DNA of 38,269 nucleotides. It comes from Hyphomicrobium sp. (GTDB taxonomy: Bacteria > Pseudomonadota > Alphaproteobacteria > Rhizobiales > Hyphomicrobiaceae). Shown in pieces: positions 1 to 10,028 of the stretch. A program made the position numbers and the translations under genes. A model generated the notes under the pieces. That model made no database searches, was not told where the DNA came from, and saw only the letters and a list, made by a program, of their open reading frames with translations. Each line of letters opens with the position of its first letter. Within the stretch, counting starts at the first letter, position 1. The DNA is taken from NCBI GenBank assembly GCA_025458125.1, contig JALOTA010000040.1, positions 1 through 38,269 on the forward strand. Direction: 5' to 3'.

Positions 1-156
1 AACGAGGCGCCGGCGGGTCAGACGGTTTTCCATCTACATTTTCACGTCATCCCCCGGCACGAGGGCGTGACGCTCAAGACCCATGCCCGGGGCATGGAAG
101 ATGGTGCGGTGCTGGCTCAGAATGCCGCGAAGCTGAAGGCGGCACTTGCCGGCTGA
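1..156 (+). CDS. HIT family hydrolase, C-terminal end (5' truncated)
   Basis: The window opens inside this gene; 51 codons remain before the TGA. The reading frame shows the histidine triad signature FHLHFHVIPR (His-x-His-x-His), which is the nucleotide-binding and catalytic motif of HIT proteins. These are cytosolic hydrolases of nucleoside phosphoramidates and dinucleoside polyphosphates. The tail after the triad (about 36 residues, Ala/Lys rich) matches the usual end of bacterial HIT proteins of roughly 140 residues. The next gene is on the opposite strand and ends 38 nt away. The family call is firm; the exact substrate cannot be told from this fragment. Confidence 0.9.
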   Translation, partial: NEAPAGQTVFHLHFHVIPRHEGVTLKTHARGMEDGAVLAQNAAKLKAALAG

Positions 157-194
157 GGCGATCGCGGCCGGGCGGGCCGGATGCGTTCCCGCGA

Positions 195-1991
195 TCAGGG
201 CGTTTCGTACATCTGACGATAGACGGCCGCCTGCTCTTCCGGCATGCGCGGAAGCAGTGCCCGCATCGTCTCGTTGCCGACAAGCTTTCCATTGCGCTTG
301 AACGTCCAGTCAGACACCGCCTGGGCTGTGAACTCGTAGCGCTGGCCGAGCTTCACGGATGTCACGCTCTGCGGCCGGTTGCTGATGACGCCGGAGAACT
401 TGTCGCCCTCGCGCCTGATCCGGGTTAGCCAGAAATGCTCGGTCGTTCCATTGCCTGAAATGGCGACTTTCAATGCATGATCGGTCTCATTCGCCGCCGC
501 TCCGTCGTAGCTCTTCCAGAACGTGGCGATCGAGTCCCGCGCCTTCTCAATGGCCGCGTTCATGTCCTTGTCCTCGGACAGGACCGAAATAACGCCGTCC
601 TTCGGCGCGGCGGGTGGTACGGCGGCGGCCGGCTTTTCCGCGACGGGCGGGGTGACAGCCGCAACCGCCGTTTCCGATCGGGACGTGCTTTGACCGGCTG
701 GAGCCGGACCCGGATCGGCCCCCGGCTTGGCCTCGGTGATCGTGGCCGCCTTGCTTTCGGTTTTGGTCGCGGCTTCGGCGGGGTCAGAAGACGCGGCGTT
801 TGTGGACGGGACCTGATCGACGGGAGTTTGAGCGGCGCCGAGTGCAGCCATCTGCTGAAGATGGGGCTCCGTGTCCGCCGGTCCCGGCTTTGCGGTCTGG
901 ATGGGCTCTGTCGCAACCACAGCTTCAGCCGGACTGGTTTGCTCCTGAACCGAAGGCGCTTCTGGAACCGGAGGCACCGACGGCGCTTCCAGCTCGGACT
1001 TCGCGACGGAAACAGACTGCGATGGCGCAACGGGCTTGGCTTCCACCGCCGGCGGCGCCTTTACCGCGACGGCCTGCTTGGCTTCCGGCTTCGTGTCGTT
1101 CAAAGTCTTCGCCGGCTCCAGCGGCTTCACGGCAGCCTTTTGGTCCGGACCCGTTTCCGTTTTCGTAGGCGCCGGAGGCATAGGCGCCTTCGCTTCGGCG
1201 GCCATGCGATCCTGTCGAATTTTTTCCATCCACTCGCCCGACCCGCCCGACGATTTTGGCATGGGATCGGATGCGCCGGCGGGCACCGTGGCGACCGTCG
1301 TCATCCACTCGCCGACGGTTGCGGCAACCGGTGTCTCGACGGTGGGCTGCGGGGCCGCATTGATCGACGACGGACCCTTCTGACCGCATCCGCCGACGCA
1401 GCTGATCTGCGGTGCCGCGTTATCTGCCGGGTCGCTGGATTGGGCGTCGGCAGGCGCCGCCCGCCTGGGAAGGATCGATACGATCTCGGCGGCATTGCCC
1501 TTGGGGCAGCCCCCTGTGCAGACCACGACGTAATCGCCGGGATGGGCCTGCATCAGCGGGTGCAGTTCGACCTCGCCGTGCTCGTGCTCGAGGAGCCCCT
1601 TGGCCCGCCGGTCGTAAAAATCGGGACCGCGGCTGTCGAGGAGCGGATTGGGCTTTGCGTCCTGCTTTTTCGGGTCCGAGAGCAATGCACGCTTGGCCGC
1701 CTCTCGCGCGGCGGCGGACGCCCTGGGTGACGGCTTTTCGGCAGGCGCTTCCTTCGCCGTTTCGGGCGCGGGTTCCGATGCCGATTGATCGGATGTTTCC
1801 CGGCGATCGCCCGGGCCTTCGCCGGAGCTATTCGGCGGGCGGAATTCTTCCTCGCTCACATCCTCCGAAAGCACCGGCGGCTCTTCATCAGCCGCAAACG
1901 GTCCCGTCGCGGTCGCGATCAGGGCCGCCAGGCCCAGAACAGCTGCACAGAGGGGACGGGCGAAATTGCGCGCGCGCATCGTTTGAATCAT
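195..1991 (-). CDS. Secreted protein with Pro/Ala-rich linker and C-terminal DUF2314 domain
   Basis: The protein has 598 residues. An N-terminal signal peptide (hydrophobic run about residues 13-33, ending near GPFAADEE) is followed by about 430 residues of Pro/Ala/Glu/Lys-rich low-complexity sequence, with a Cys-rich patch around CTGGCPKG and CVGGCGQKG. The last 120 residues resemble DUF2314 (YegJ-like): a predicted helix with IATFWKSYDG, then EHFWLTRIRREGDKFSG and a WTFKRNGKLVGNETMRALL segment. The function of DUF2314 is unknown. The long disordered linker suggests the domain is held away from the membrane or interacts with the cell wall. The ATG at 1991 was chosen; an in-frame ATG at 1979 is equally compatible with the signal peptide. 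It follows a similarly oriented small secreted protein gene 96 nt upstream. Confidence 0.75.
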   Translation of the reverse strand: MIQTMRARNFARPLCAAVLGLAALIATATGPFAADEEPPVLSEDVSEEEFRPPNSSGEGPGDRRETSDQSASEPAPETAKEAPAEKPSPRASAAAREAAKRALLSDPKKQDAKPNPLLDSRGPDFYDRRAKGLLEHEHGEVELHPLMQAHPGDYVVVCTGGCPKGNAAEIVSILPRRAAPADAQSSDPADNAAPQISCVGGCGQKGPSSINAAPQPTVETPVAATVGEWMTTVATVPAGASDPMPKSSGGSGEWMEKIRQDRMAAEAKAPMPPAPTKTETGPDQKAAVKPLEPAKTLNDTKPEAKQAVAVKAPPAVEAKPVAPSQSVSVAKSELEAPSVPPVPEAPSVQEQTSPAEAVVATEPIQTAKPGPADTEPHLQQMAALGAAQTPVDQVPSTNAASSDPAEAATKTESKAATITEAKPGADPGPAPAGQSTSRSETAVAAVTPPVAEKPAAAVPPAAPKDGVISVLSEDKDMNAAIEKARDSIATFWKSYDGAAANETDHALKVAISGNGTTEHFWLTRIRREGDKFSGVISNRPQSVTSVKLGQRYEFTAQAVSDWTFKRNGKLVGNETMRALLPRMPEEQAAVYRQMYETP

Positions 1992-2087
1992 GAGCTTTCT
2001 GACCGGACGGACCCGTGAATGGATCGTTACAATCTCAAACGCGAGTAAACGAAGTGCTTATGGCAAGCCCAAGCTGGGGCAGCCGCT

Positions 2088-2513
2088 TCAGCGCTCGTGA
2101 CGGTAGATCGCAGGCTGGCCCGGTTGCGGATTGAGCAGGACGACGTTGCGGAAGTCGGTTCCCTCGGCGGTGCGAGGCATCGGCGTCGAGCCCGCCGGTT
2201 CAGGCCGCATGGCACGCTTGCCGCGGTATCCTTCCACCACGACGGGGGACGGCAACAAATGGGTGGGCAACGTCTCCCGTGGCGCCAGAGCGCCAGTCTC
2301 CAGGCGCGGTTCTGATTTCAACGTGATTCCGAAATGCGCGGCGATGCAGGGGTCGGTTTGCTTCATGGCCTCCAGGCGGCCGGCGGGAACCTTCACGATG
2401 CGGCCGCCTTCGCAAAGGAACGCTTCGTCGGCCCGCACCGCCTCGACACCGATGGCTGCCAGAAAACCAAGGCTGAACAGCACAAGCCGTCTCATCCGCG
2501 CCGCGATCGCCAT
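2088..2513 (-). CDS. Small secreted hypothetical protein
   Basis: This encodes 141 residues with a clear signal peptide (MRRLVLFSLGFLAAIG with cleavage near VRADEAF). The mature part has two Cys residues (in FLCEGG and DPCIAAHFG), probably forming a disulfide, and a Pro-rich C-terminus. No domain is recognised. The ATG at 2513 is preceded by GGAGG at good spacing; a GTG one codon upstream and an ATG at 2495 are alternatives. The gene lies between two other envelope genes on the same strand and may be co-transcribed with the DUF2314 gene downstream. Confidence 0.65.
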   Translation of the reverse strand: MAIAARMRRLVLFSLGFLAAIGVEAVRADEAFLCEGGRIVKVPAGRLEAMKQTDPCIAAHFGITLKSEPRLETGALAPRETLPTHLLPSPVVVEGYRGKRAMRPEPAGSTPMPRTAEGTDFRNVVLLNPQPGQPAIYRHER

Positions 2514-2569
2514 CACCGCCTCCGCCCATTGATGCGGCGTCAGATTATGGGACGGCGCTTAATGTCTCG

Positions 2570-4222
2570 TTAAGGTGGCTGGCCGTTCGACGCCGGATAG
2601 CGCCAGTAGTCACCGGCGGGCGTTCCGACCTTTTCCAGAAGCGGAATGCGTTTCTCCGGCGGGCGCTCACCGGTCTGGATGAGAAGCTGGAGATCGTTCA
2701 GCAGGGCGTTGTTTTCAGCATAGCCGGAGTGATTGAGGCCGAGGCTATCGGTGGAAACCGCCGTCACATCGATCGTATCGATGCCGGGCAGCACAAGCGG
2801 ACCTTCTGGCGGCACGTCACCGGCACGCGGGACTCCGCCATGGAACCGTCGCGAGGCATTGAGGGCGACGTCGTTTGCAGCGGCGTAAAGTGTGATGCCG
2901 CCGGCGAGCCCCTGGATCTCCTTGGCGATGTTGGCAAAGTTGTCCCGATCGACATCGGGCGCCGCAAGTATGATCTGGCTGATGACCACTCCCGGCGGCG
3001 ACGCGGTCTTGATATCCCTCAGCACCTGAAGGACGGGTTGGTTTCCCATGCTGTGGGCGATGACAGAGATTTTTTTAGCCCCGCTCTCCTTGATCACGAG
3101 ATCGAAGAACTCGCGCATGTACGGCTCGGACTGGCCGGAACTTTCGCGGTCATAGGTGTAGCTGGAAAGACCGCCGCCGGACGGCCAGCTGTAGTGGAAC
3201 GGTGCGCCATCGAACTTCAGGTCGTAAGCGATCTGGGCCGTGCGGTAGATGCCGTTATCGAACGTCGTGTTGTAGCCGTGGACGAAAACGAGCGCGTGAT
3301 CCTTGTAGCGCTCCGATTTGGCCAGCCGCTCGCGTACCAGTGCCAGGAACTCCTCCCGCGTCTGGGTCTTCAGTTCCTTCATTGTGAAATGCTTGTCGGG
3401 GTCCTCCGCTTCCTCGTAGAGCGTGACATCGAAGTAGGGAACCTTGATCACCCATGGCCGCTCGATCGTCGGCTGGACATGCGACTTCGGGACGGTGACG
3501 AGTGCCTGTCCGAGCGTCAGCTTGCGCCCCCGGTCGGGACCGAAATCGAGCCGCTTTTCCGTCGATGCCTCAGCCCGGTCGGTGCCGAAATAGACCGGCA
3601 CGACGTCGAAGCCCGGGCGCTCCTCTGCGCCGGTCGCGGTGCCGCCACCGGGTGCGGGAGTTGGGGCCGGCGCGGGTGCTGGCGGAGGTGGCGGGGCCGT
3701 GCCAGCAGACCGATCGTCGCCGCCCTCTCCACCAGACGGCGGTGCGGACTCGGCCGGGGCGGGTGCCCCCGGCGCGTCTTCCATCAACGAAGGCTCTGAC
3801 GGCGCCTCCTCCGACGGTTCCGCTCGCGATGCAGCGATTTCCGGCTCTGCGCCCGCTCCGCCTTGCGGTTCGGGAGCGGCGCTCTCCACCTCTTCCGGCG
3901 CGGCCTCCCGGGCCTGTTCGGCGGGTTTGGCCTCGGCCGCCTTTTTCGGAGCAGGCGGTGGGGACGGCTTTGCCGCCTCGGGCACTGGCTGGGCCTCCGG
4001 CACAGGCGTAGGAACTGGTGCCTGCGCCATCTTGGAATCCCCGAAATCGCTGGTCAGCACTGCGAGCGCGACCGGCAACGCCAAGAGAGCGACGAGGCAC
4101 AAACGCGCCAGGGCGCGGGCCAGCTTCGGCATCGGCCGGGCGGCATTCCAGGCGAAGGCGAACAGGATAAGGACGGCCAGACTTGCCAGGGCGAAGCGCG
4201 CGAACTCAGATAATTCCGCCAT
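2570..4222 (-). CDS. Membrane-anchored alpha/beta hydrolase (DUF900 family)
   Basis: The protein has 550 residues. Two hydrophobic segments (about 8-27 and 37-56) would anchor the N-terminus in the inner membrane. A Pro/Ala/Glu-rich linker runs from about 65 to 200, and the C-terminal half is an alpha/beta hydrolase of the DUF900 type. Visible landmarks are FVHGYNTTF (oxyanion loop, about 313-321), HYSWPSGG (about 343), the nucleophile elbow VIAHSMGNQ with Ser391, a candidate acid Asp in AAPDVDRDNF, and a candidate His in LNHSGYAEN. The family contains probable esterases or lipases of unknown substrate. Start: ATG 4222 with GGGGGA about 7 nt upstream. It has the same low-complexity style as the DUF2314 and J-domain proteins in this window. 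Its own strand neighbour downstream is the small secreted protein. Confidence 0.85.
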   Translation of the reverse strand: MAELSEFARFALASLAVLILFAFAWNAARPMPKLARALARLCLVALLALPVALAVLTSDFGDSKMAQAPVPTPVPEAQPVPEAAKPSPPPAPKKAAEAKPAEQAREAAPEEVESAAPEPQGGAGAEPEIAASRAEPSEEAPSEPSLMEDAPGAPAPAESAPPSGGEGGDDRSAGTAPPPPPAPAPAPTPAPGGGTATGAEERPGFDVVPVYFGTDRAEASTEKRLDFGPDRGRKLTLGQALVTVPKSHVQPTIERPWVIKVPYFDVTLYEEAEDPDKHFTMKELKTQTREEFLALVRERLAKSERYKDHALVFVHGYNTTFDNGIYRTAQIAYDLKFDGAPFHYSWPSGGGLSSYTYDRESSGQSEPYMREFFDLVIKESGAKKISVIAHSMGNQPVLQVLRDIKTASPPGVVISQIILAAPDVDRDNFANIAKEIQGLAGGITLYAAANDVALNASRRFHGGVPRAGDVPPEGPLVLPGIDTIDVTAVSTDSLGLNHSGYAENNALLNDLQLLIQTGERPPEKRIPLLEKVGTPAGDYWRYPASNGQPP

Positions 4223-4462
4223 TCGAAGTCCCCCTTGGTGCAGCGCGGTAGTTTAGCGGGGCCCGCCGTGCGGGCAATGCCGCCGCCCGACTTTGCTGCG
4301 GAAATCCGGCCGACATGTGGGCGGCCGGTCCGGCGGGCGCAAACGGCGACGCGACGCACCGTGACCCTCTTGCGGCCGAAGGATTTCCTGCACATGGTCC
4401 CGCAACTTCCGGCGGTCGCCGGGTTGCACGTACTTTTCGCCGCCGCTGGATTTCACAACCTG

Positions 4463-5452
4463 ATGCGACAGACCCCGTCTCCGGCCGAATACAAAGAGCG
4501 CATCCTTTCCGGCGACAGGACCGCGCTGGCGCGCGCCATCACGCTGGTGGAAAGCACAAAGCCCGCCCACAACGCAGAAGCGCAGGAGTTGTTGCAGCTC
4601 CTTCTTCCGTATGCGGGCAAGGCCATCCGGCTGGGAATTACCGGCGTGCCCGGCGTCGGAAAATCGACGACCATCGATCAACTCGGCACCAATCTCGTCC
4701 ACGCAGGCCATAAGGTTGCGGTCCTCGCCGTCGACCCGACATCGAAGCGAACGGGCGGCTCGATCCTTGGCGACAAGACCCGGATGGCGCAGCTCGCTCC
4801 GCTGAAGGACGCCTTTATCCGTCCCTCGCCAACATCAGGCACGCTCGGCGGCGTGACGCGCAAGACGCGCGAGACCATGGTGCTTCTGGAGGCGGCCGGC
4901 TTCGACGTCGTGATCGTCGAGACCGTCGGGGTCGGTCAGTCCGAGGTGGCGGTCGCCGACATGGTCGACTTCTTCCTGGTGCTGCTGCTTGCTGGCGGCG
5001 GCGACGATCTCCAGGGCATCAAGAAAGGCATCATCGAGCTGGCTGACATGATCGCCATCAACAAGGCTGACGGCGACAACGTGACTCGCGCACAGCGGGC
5101 CGCCAACGAATACCAGAACGCGATTGCGATCTTCACGCCGAAATCCGCCGCATGGCTACCGCCAGTCGTCACGATTTCCGGCCGGAACAATTCGGGGCTC
5201 GATGCCTTGTGGGAGAAGATCGCCGAGCACCGGCGGCTGATGCAGGAGAATGGGTCGTTCGCCGAGAGGCGTAAGCGTCAGGCCGTGGAATGGATGCGCG
5301 ACATGCTGAGCGACCGCCTGTTGCACGCGGTGAAGGCCAATCCGAAAGTCGCGGAACGATTGCCGGCCATCGAAGCCGATGTGCGGGACGGGCGCCTCTT
5401 TCCCACCCGGGCGGTGGATGAGATCCTCGATCTGATGGGCTTGAGGGCTTAG
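4463..5452 (+). CDS. meaB: Methylmalonyl-CoA mutase-associated GTPase MeaB (ArgK family)
   Basis: MeaB is a cytosolic G3E P-loop GTPase that guards methylmalonyl-CoA mutase: it gates loading of adenosylcobalamin and removal of inactivated cofactor. The 329 residues fit the family. Visible motifs are the Walker A GVPGVGKSTT (about 61-70), AVDPTS followed by GSILGDKTRM, the VETVGVGQSE switch region and the guanine-specificity motif NKADGD. The open frame extends upstream to about 4235, but homologues start close to MRQTPSPAEYKERI, so ATG 4463 is preferred; an ATG at 4394 is possible. No mutase gene is in the window. The btu uptake operon 7 kb away supplies its cofactor, which supports a B12-dependent propionate or ethylmalonyl-CoA route. 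The gene converges on a small secreted protein gene with 14 nt between stops. Confidence 0.93.
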   Translation: MRQTPSPAEYKERILSGDRTALARAITLVESTKPAHNAEAQELLQLLLPYAGKAIRLGITGVPGVGKSTTIDQLGTNLVHAGHKVAVLAVDPTSKRTGGSILGDKTRMAQLAPLKDAFIRPSPTSGTLGGVTRKTRETMVLLEAAGFDVVIVETVGVGQSEVAVADMVDFFLVLLLAGGGDDLQGIKKGIIELADMIAINKADGDNVTRAQRAANEYQNAIAIFTPKSAAWLPPVVTISGRNNSGLDALWEKIAEHRRLMQENGSFAERRKRQAVEWMRDMLSDRLLHAVKANPKVAERLPAIEADVRDGRLFPTRAVDEILDLMGLRA

Positions 5453-5466
5453 CCGCGCCGAAAAGC

Positions 5467-5763
5467 TTACATCCCGCGCCGGCCAACCGGATTGGCGGTG
5501 AGGCAGTTTTCCTGAACGCGAATGTCGCGCCCGACGTAGACGCAGATATTACGCTTCGTGTTCGGGTTGTTGCGGATTTCTGCGAACGAGGCTTTGAAGC
5601 CGTATTCGCGCGCTACTTCGGCCAGCAGTTTGTCCTGGCAGTAGGGCGTGGAAATGTAGTCACCGCCGACCAGCTGCGCTCCGTTACGGCATTTGATGGC
5701 GGCATGGGCCGGGGTGGCAATCATCGCCACGAGGAGAACGGCAGTGAACTTCGTGCGGTTCAT
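5467..5763 (-). CDS. Small secreted hypothetical protein
   Basis: This encodes 98 residues. A signal peptide (TKFTAVLLVAMIATPAHA) is followed by a compact mature domain with four Cys (IKCRNGAQ, PYCQDKLL, NICVYVG, ENCLTA), which could form two disulfides in the periplasm. Small proteins with this Cys spacing and a YCQDKLLAEVAREYG-like segment are frequent in Rhizobiales, but I know of no assigned function. The ATG at 5763 was chosen because the signal peptide starts there; open frame continues far upstream without family resemblance. It is divergent from corA, with 144 nt between starts. Confidence 0.75.
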   Translation of the reverse strand: MNRTKFTAVLLVAMIATPAHAAIKCRNGAQLVGGDYISTPYCQDKLLAEVAREYGFKASFAEIRNNPNTKRNICVYVGRDIRVQENCLTANPVGRRGM

Positions 5764-5907
5764 TTGACGACACTCCTCAGGCCGGCCAGCGCCGGGGCGT
5801 TCCCCAGCCTTATTCTGTCCCAATACCGCGCCTTCCCGATGGGCGCAATTGACATGGGGCGAGACTTCCGCCATCCGCGGCGAGGAACGCCGCAAGGGAA
5901 CGCTGCC

Positions 5908-6876
5908 ATGATCCACGCTTATGATTGCAAAAACGGACAGCTTGTGCGGCAGGCCGAGCCGTCGATTCAAGCCGAAACGGTATGGCTGGACCTCGTCAAT
6001 CCCACTCCCGAGGACGAAGCCCTCATCGAAAAAGCCCTCGGCCTCGATGTGCCGACGAAAGACGAGGTGCGCGAGATCGAATCGTCCAGCCGCTACTATG
6101 AAGAGGACGGCGCCACCTTCATGTCGACGTTCATCATCTACTTCCCGGACACGGTCACGCCCACGTCTGCAACAGTGACTTTCGCCCTCAAGGACAATCG
6201 CCTGGTCACGGTCCGGTATGCCGAGCCGCGGGCCTTTCCGGCCTTTGCCGCACGCGCGGAAAAAGGATCCGTGACCTGCACCTCGGGCGGCGCGCTCATG
6301 ATCGGTCTCATCGAGACGATCATCATGCGCACCGCCGACGTCATCGAACGCATTCAGGATGATGTGGACCGGCTGACGACGAGCGTTTTCAACCTGAGAA
6401 CACAGCGCAGCGACAGCTCGCGGCGGCTCGACGTGCTGTTGAAGCAGACCGGAAAAGAGGGCGATCTCGTCTCGCGGGTCCTGGAAAGCGCGACGTCTCT
6501 CGATCGCACCCTTCACTTTTTCCGCGACACGGCGCTCGAGCGGGGCTTCGACCAGCGCGTTCTTCAGCGCATCGACGTGGCCCAGCGGGATATTCATTCG
6601 CTCATGGAGCACACGCGCTTTCTCACGACACGTATTTCCTTTCTGCTCGATGCCACGCTCGGCATGATCTCGACCGAGCAGAACCAGATCATCAAGCTAT
6701 TCTCGGTCATGGCGGTGATGCTGATGCCGCCGACCCTCGTGGCCTCCATCTACGGCATGAACTTCGAGAACATGCCGGAGCTGAAATGGGAGTATGGCTA
6801 TCCGCTGGCTCTCGGCGCGATGGTGCTCGCCGCCGTCATTCCTTATCTCTATTTCCGCCGGAAGGGCTGGCTGTAA
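5908..6876 (+). CDS. corA: CorA-type magnesium/divalent cation channel
   Basis: CorA is a homopentameric inner-membrane channel for Mg2+ (also Co2+ and Ni2+). The 322 residues match the family. The N-terminal cytosolic domain begins MIHAYDCKNG, contains the typical VWLDLVNPTPEDEALIE, and leads into a long helical stalk. The C-terminus holds two membrane helices with the signature loop YGMNFENMPEL between them and the basic end FRRKGWL. ATG 5908 follows AAGGGAA and gives the family-typical N-terminus. The open frame continues upstream to 5704 but that part is not conserved. The stop lies 4 nt from the stop of the convergent chrA. Confidence 0.95.
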   Translation: MIHAYDCKNGQLVRQAEPSIQAETVWLDLVNPTPEDEALIEKALGLDVPTKDEVREIESSSRYYEEDGATFMSTFIIYFPDTVTPTSATVTFALKDNRLVTVRYAEPRAFPAFAARAEKGSVTCTSGGALMIGLIETIIMRTADVIERIQDDVDRLTTSVFNLRTQRSDSSRRLDVLLKQTGKEGDLVSRVLESATSLDRTLHFFRDTALERGFDQRVLQRIDVAQRDIHSLMEHTRFLTTRISFLLDATLGMISTEQNQIIKLFSVMAVMLMPPTLVASIYGMNFENMPELKWEYGYPLALGAMVLAAVIPYLYFRRKGWL

Positions 6877-6880
6877 GAGT

Positions 6881-8185
<1,305 letters not shown>

Positions 8186-8754
8186 CCCTCGCACCGTGTC
8201 CCCTGAGCCGCGCATGGCAGCCTTAATGGAACCCGGCTGCACCGCAAGTTCGAACCGGTGCCGGCCGCATCGCGCGCTGCTGGGGCGACCGCGAGTTCCG
8301 CGCATTCTTTATATTGCAGTGCGGGATATGTCGGTTTTTGGCCATATTTTCTGAAGCTTCCCATGCATGGTTAATATGCGACATGGTGTGGCGCGCCGTC
8401 GCGTGCCCAATGAGCCACACATCTGAATCTACATTGTTTTTTCTAATTGTTGGCCGTTTAATTGAATATCGTTCATTATCATGGGTTGACCCTCCCGAGG
8501 AGCGATGCTTGCTTCCGGCCTCCGGACGGGGGCGGCGTCTGTTGCACCCGAAACAAAATCGGCGACCGAGGACGTTCCGGGTCCAGGCTCACGTTTCGCT
8601 TGAGCTGCCGCGTGGATCACGTTGTCAGGCCCGACCTAGCCCCCGATGAGGGACAGGCGGACCGGGCAGCCTCCGGCCTCCGAAGGCCGTGAGATCCCGA
8701 TCACAGGCGGCAAGAAACACGAGTGCGCGTCGCTGGATGAGATGGAGAAGTGAG
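8186..8754. other. Intergenic region between divergent chrA and the first rlpA-like gene
   Basis: This 569-nt stretch has no gene I can support. Positions about 8310-8480 are clearly more AT-rich than the surroundings and probably carry promoters; TTGACC at about 8486 is a possible -35 element. The part from 8560 to 8700 is GC-rich with a short hairpin (GGCCTCCGAAGGCC, around 8672-8685) and could be a long 5' leader of the rlpA-like gene or a small RNA. No tRNA, 4.5S, 6S or tmRNA pattern was seen. Confidence 0.4.
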
Positions 8755-9267
8755 ATGCGCATTGTGTTCGCCGCCGCGTTGGCAATGGCCGCTGTCGGTT
8801 TCGCCGACGCCCCGACGGCCAGCGCTGCCTACGAGTGCATGGGCCCCGGCCCCTCCTGCGCTAAGAGCAGCGGGAAATCCACCTACGCCAAGCCGGCCTA
8901 TCGGTCGTCGTCCAAGGCCACGTCGCAGAAGAAGTACAGCCAGAAGTCGTCGAAGAAGTCCTACTCGTCCGCTTCGGGTGGCGGTTACAGCGGCATGGCC
9001 TCGTACTACTGGCAGCCCCAGCGCGTCGCTTCGGGCGGCTGGTTCAACCCCAATGCCATGACGGCGGCGCACAAGACCCTGCCGTTCGGCACCAAGGTTC
9101 GCGTGACCAACCACAACAACGGCCGCTCGGTCGTCGTGACGATCAACGATCGCGGTCCCTACATCAAGGGCCGAGTGATCGACCTATCCCGCGCCGCCGC
9201 CCAGCAGGTTGGCATGACGGGTTCGGGCGTTGCGCCGGTCTCGGTCACGGTGGTCGCGAGCAACTGA
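8755..9267 (+). CDS. RlpA-like double-psi beta-barrel protein (first of two)
   Basis: RlpA proteins are cell-envelope proteins with a double-psi beta-barrel; characterised ones are lytic transglycosylases acting on denuded peptidoglycan at septa. The 170 residues have a signal peptide ([20 protein letters not shown]), a short Lys/Ser/Tyr-rich basic linker (about 40-80) and a C-terminal barrel with [48 protein letters not shown] and a terminal VSVTVVASN strand. The catalytic-type Asp (INDRGP) and the His in AAHKTLPFG are present. There is no lipobox and no SPOR domain, so it is smaller than E. coli RlpA. ATG 8755 follows GGAGAAG. A terminator follows the gene and a second rlpA-like gene comes next. 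Confidence 0.88.
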   Translation: MRIVFAAALAMAAVGFADAPTASAAYECMGPGPSCAKSSGKSTYAKPAYRSSSKATSQKKYSQKSSKKSYSSASGGGYSGMASYYWQPQRVASGGWFNPNAMTAAHKTLPFGTKVRVTNHNNGRSVVVTINDRGPYIKGRVIDLSRAAAQQVGMTGSGVAPVSVTVVASN

Positions 9268-9302
9268 CCCTCTCGAGGGTTGAGCCCTCGATCATGAGCA
9301 CG

Positions 9303-9340
9303 AAGGCGGCAGGAAGCACAAAAGCTTCCGCCGCCTTTTT
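9303..9340 (+). terminator. Rho-independent terminator of the first rlpA-like gene
   Basis: A hairpin with arms AGGCGGCAGGAAGC and GCTTCCGCCGCCT (one bulged A) is followed by a run of five T. It lies 36 nt after the stop codon and separates the two rlpA-like genes. Confidence 0.85.
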
Positions 9341-9463
9341 CGTTGCAGCAGGCCACCGACAACCGGCCGCCGCTGCCTTCGAATGGCCGCCGAATCGGTC
9401 TAGCTCAAAGGGAATTCCGGGCAGGGACGTGCGTTGTCAGGTCTCCTGCCACCGCCACACTGG

Positions 9464-9925
9464 ATGCCCATGCCCTTTGCCCGCCCCCTGCTCTGCGCCG
9501 CCGCCGTCCTGTCCTGTTCCGCCGGTGCCACTCTTGCCAATCCCGTAGAGACGAACTGGGTGACGGAGGTTCGCGACGAAAGGGCTCCTGTCGTGACCGG
9601 TTCTGTCGGCAAGAACACCGCAAAATCCCACGCCCTCGACGGCATTGCCTCATACTATTGGCAAGAGCAGATGACGGCGTCGGGGGAACGCTTCGACAAG
9701 CGGGCGATGACGGCAGCGCATCCCACCCTTCCGTTCGGCACGCTCGTCGCCGTGACCAATCTCCGCAACGGCCGGACGACCGTGGTTCGGATCAACGATC
9801 GTGGGCCATTCAAGCCTGGCCGCATCATCGACGTTTCGGAGGCCGCGGCCGAGGTTCTGGAAATGCAGAGCCGCGGACTGGCCCCGGTCAAGCTGGAGGT
9901 CGTCTCGGCCGCAAGTGGCCGTTGA
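9464..9925 (+). CDS. RlpA-like double-psi beta-barrel protein (second of two)
   Basis: This paralogue of the preceding gene has about 153 residues. A signal peptide (FARPLLCAAAVLSCSAGATLA) is followed by about 45 linker residues and the barrel with IASYYWQEQMTASGERF, MTAAHPTLPFGTLVAVTN, INDRGPFKPGRIIDVS and a final VKLEVVS strand. The TASGERF segment and the conserved His and Asp match active RlpA enzymes better than copy one, where the SGE element is replaced by SGG. ATG 9464 was chosen; 9470 and a start at 9434 are alternatives. It has its own terminator. Role: probable peptidoglycan lytic transglycosylase or related envelope protein. Confidence 0.87.
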   Translation: MPMPFARPLLCAAAVLSCSAGATLANPVETNWVTEVRDERAPVVTGSVGKNTAKSHALDGIASYYWQEQMTASGERFDKRAMTAAHPTLPFGTLVAVTNLRNGRTTVVRINDRGPFKPGRIIDVSEAAAEVLEMQSRGLAPVKLEVVSAASGR

Positions 9926-9976
9926 CCCTTTACAAACGTTCCGAGGTCACCGCGATTGCAGCGGACCGCCCGGCGG

Positions 9977-10009
9977 GCGATAAGTAGCGGCAAGAACTTA
10001 TCGCTTTTT
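9977..10009 (+). terminator. Rho-independent terminator of the second rlpA-like gene
   Basis: Perfect 9-bp stem GCGATAAGT / ACTTATCGC with a 10-nt loop, followed by five T. It ends 20 nt before the next start codon, so the XRE gene must rely on read-through or on a promoter overlapping this element. Confidence 0.88.
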
Positions 10010-10028
10010 GCCGGAAACTCTGTTCGCC

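Noticed and set aside
477-1730. 417-codon open frame opposite the DUF2314 gene
   Set aside because: Arg/Gly-rich, no ribosome site and antisense to a gene with a signal peptide and a recognised domain; typical high-GC shadow.
2729-3799. 356-codon open frame opposite the alpha/beta hydrolase
   Set aside because: Antisense to a gene with a complete catalytic signature; no family resemblance.
8429-8620. 63-codon minus-strand frame before the rlpA-like gene
   Set aside because: Mixed codon bias, no domain, and it crosses the AT-rich promoter block.
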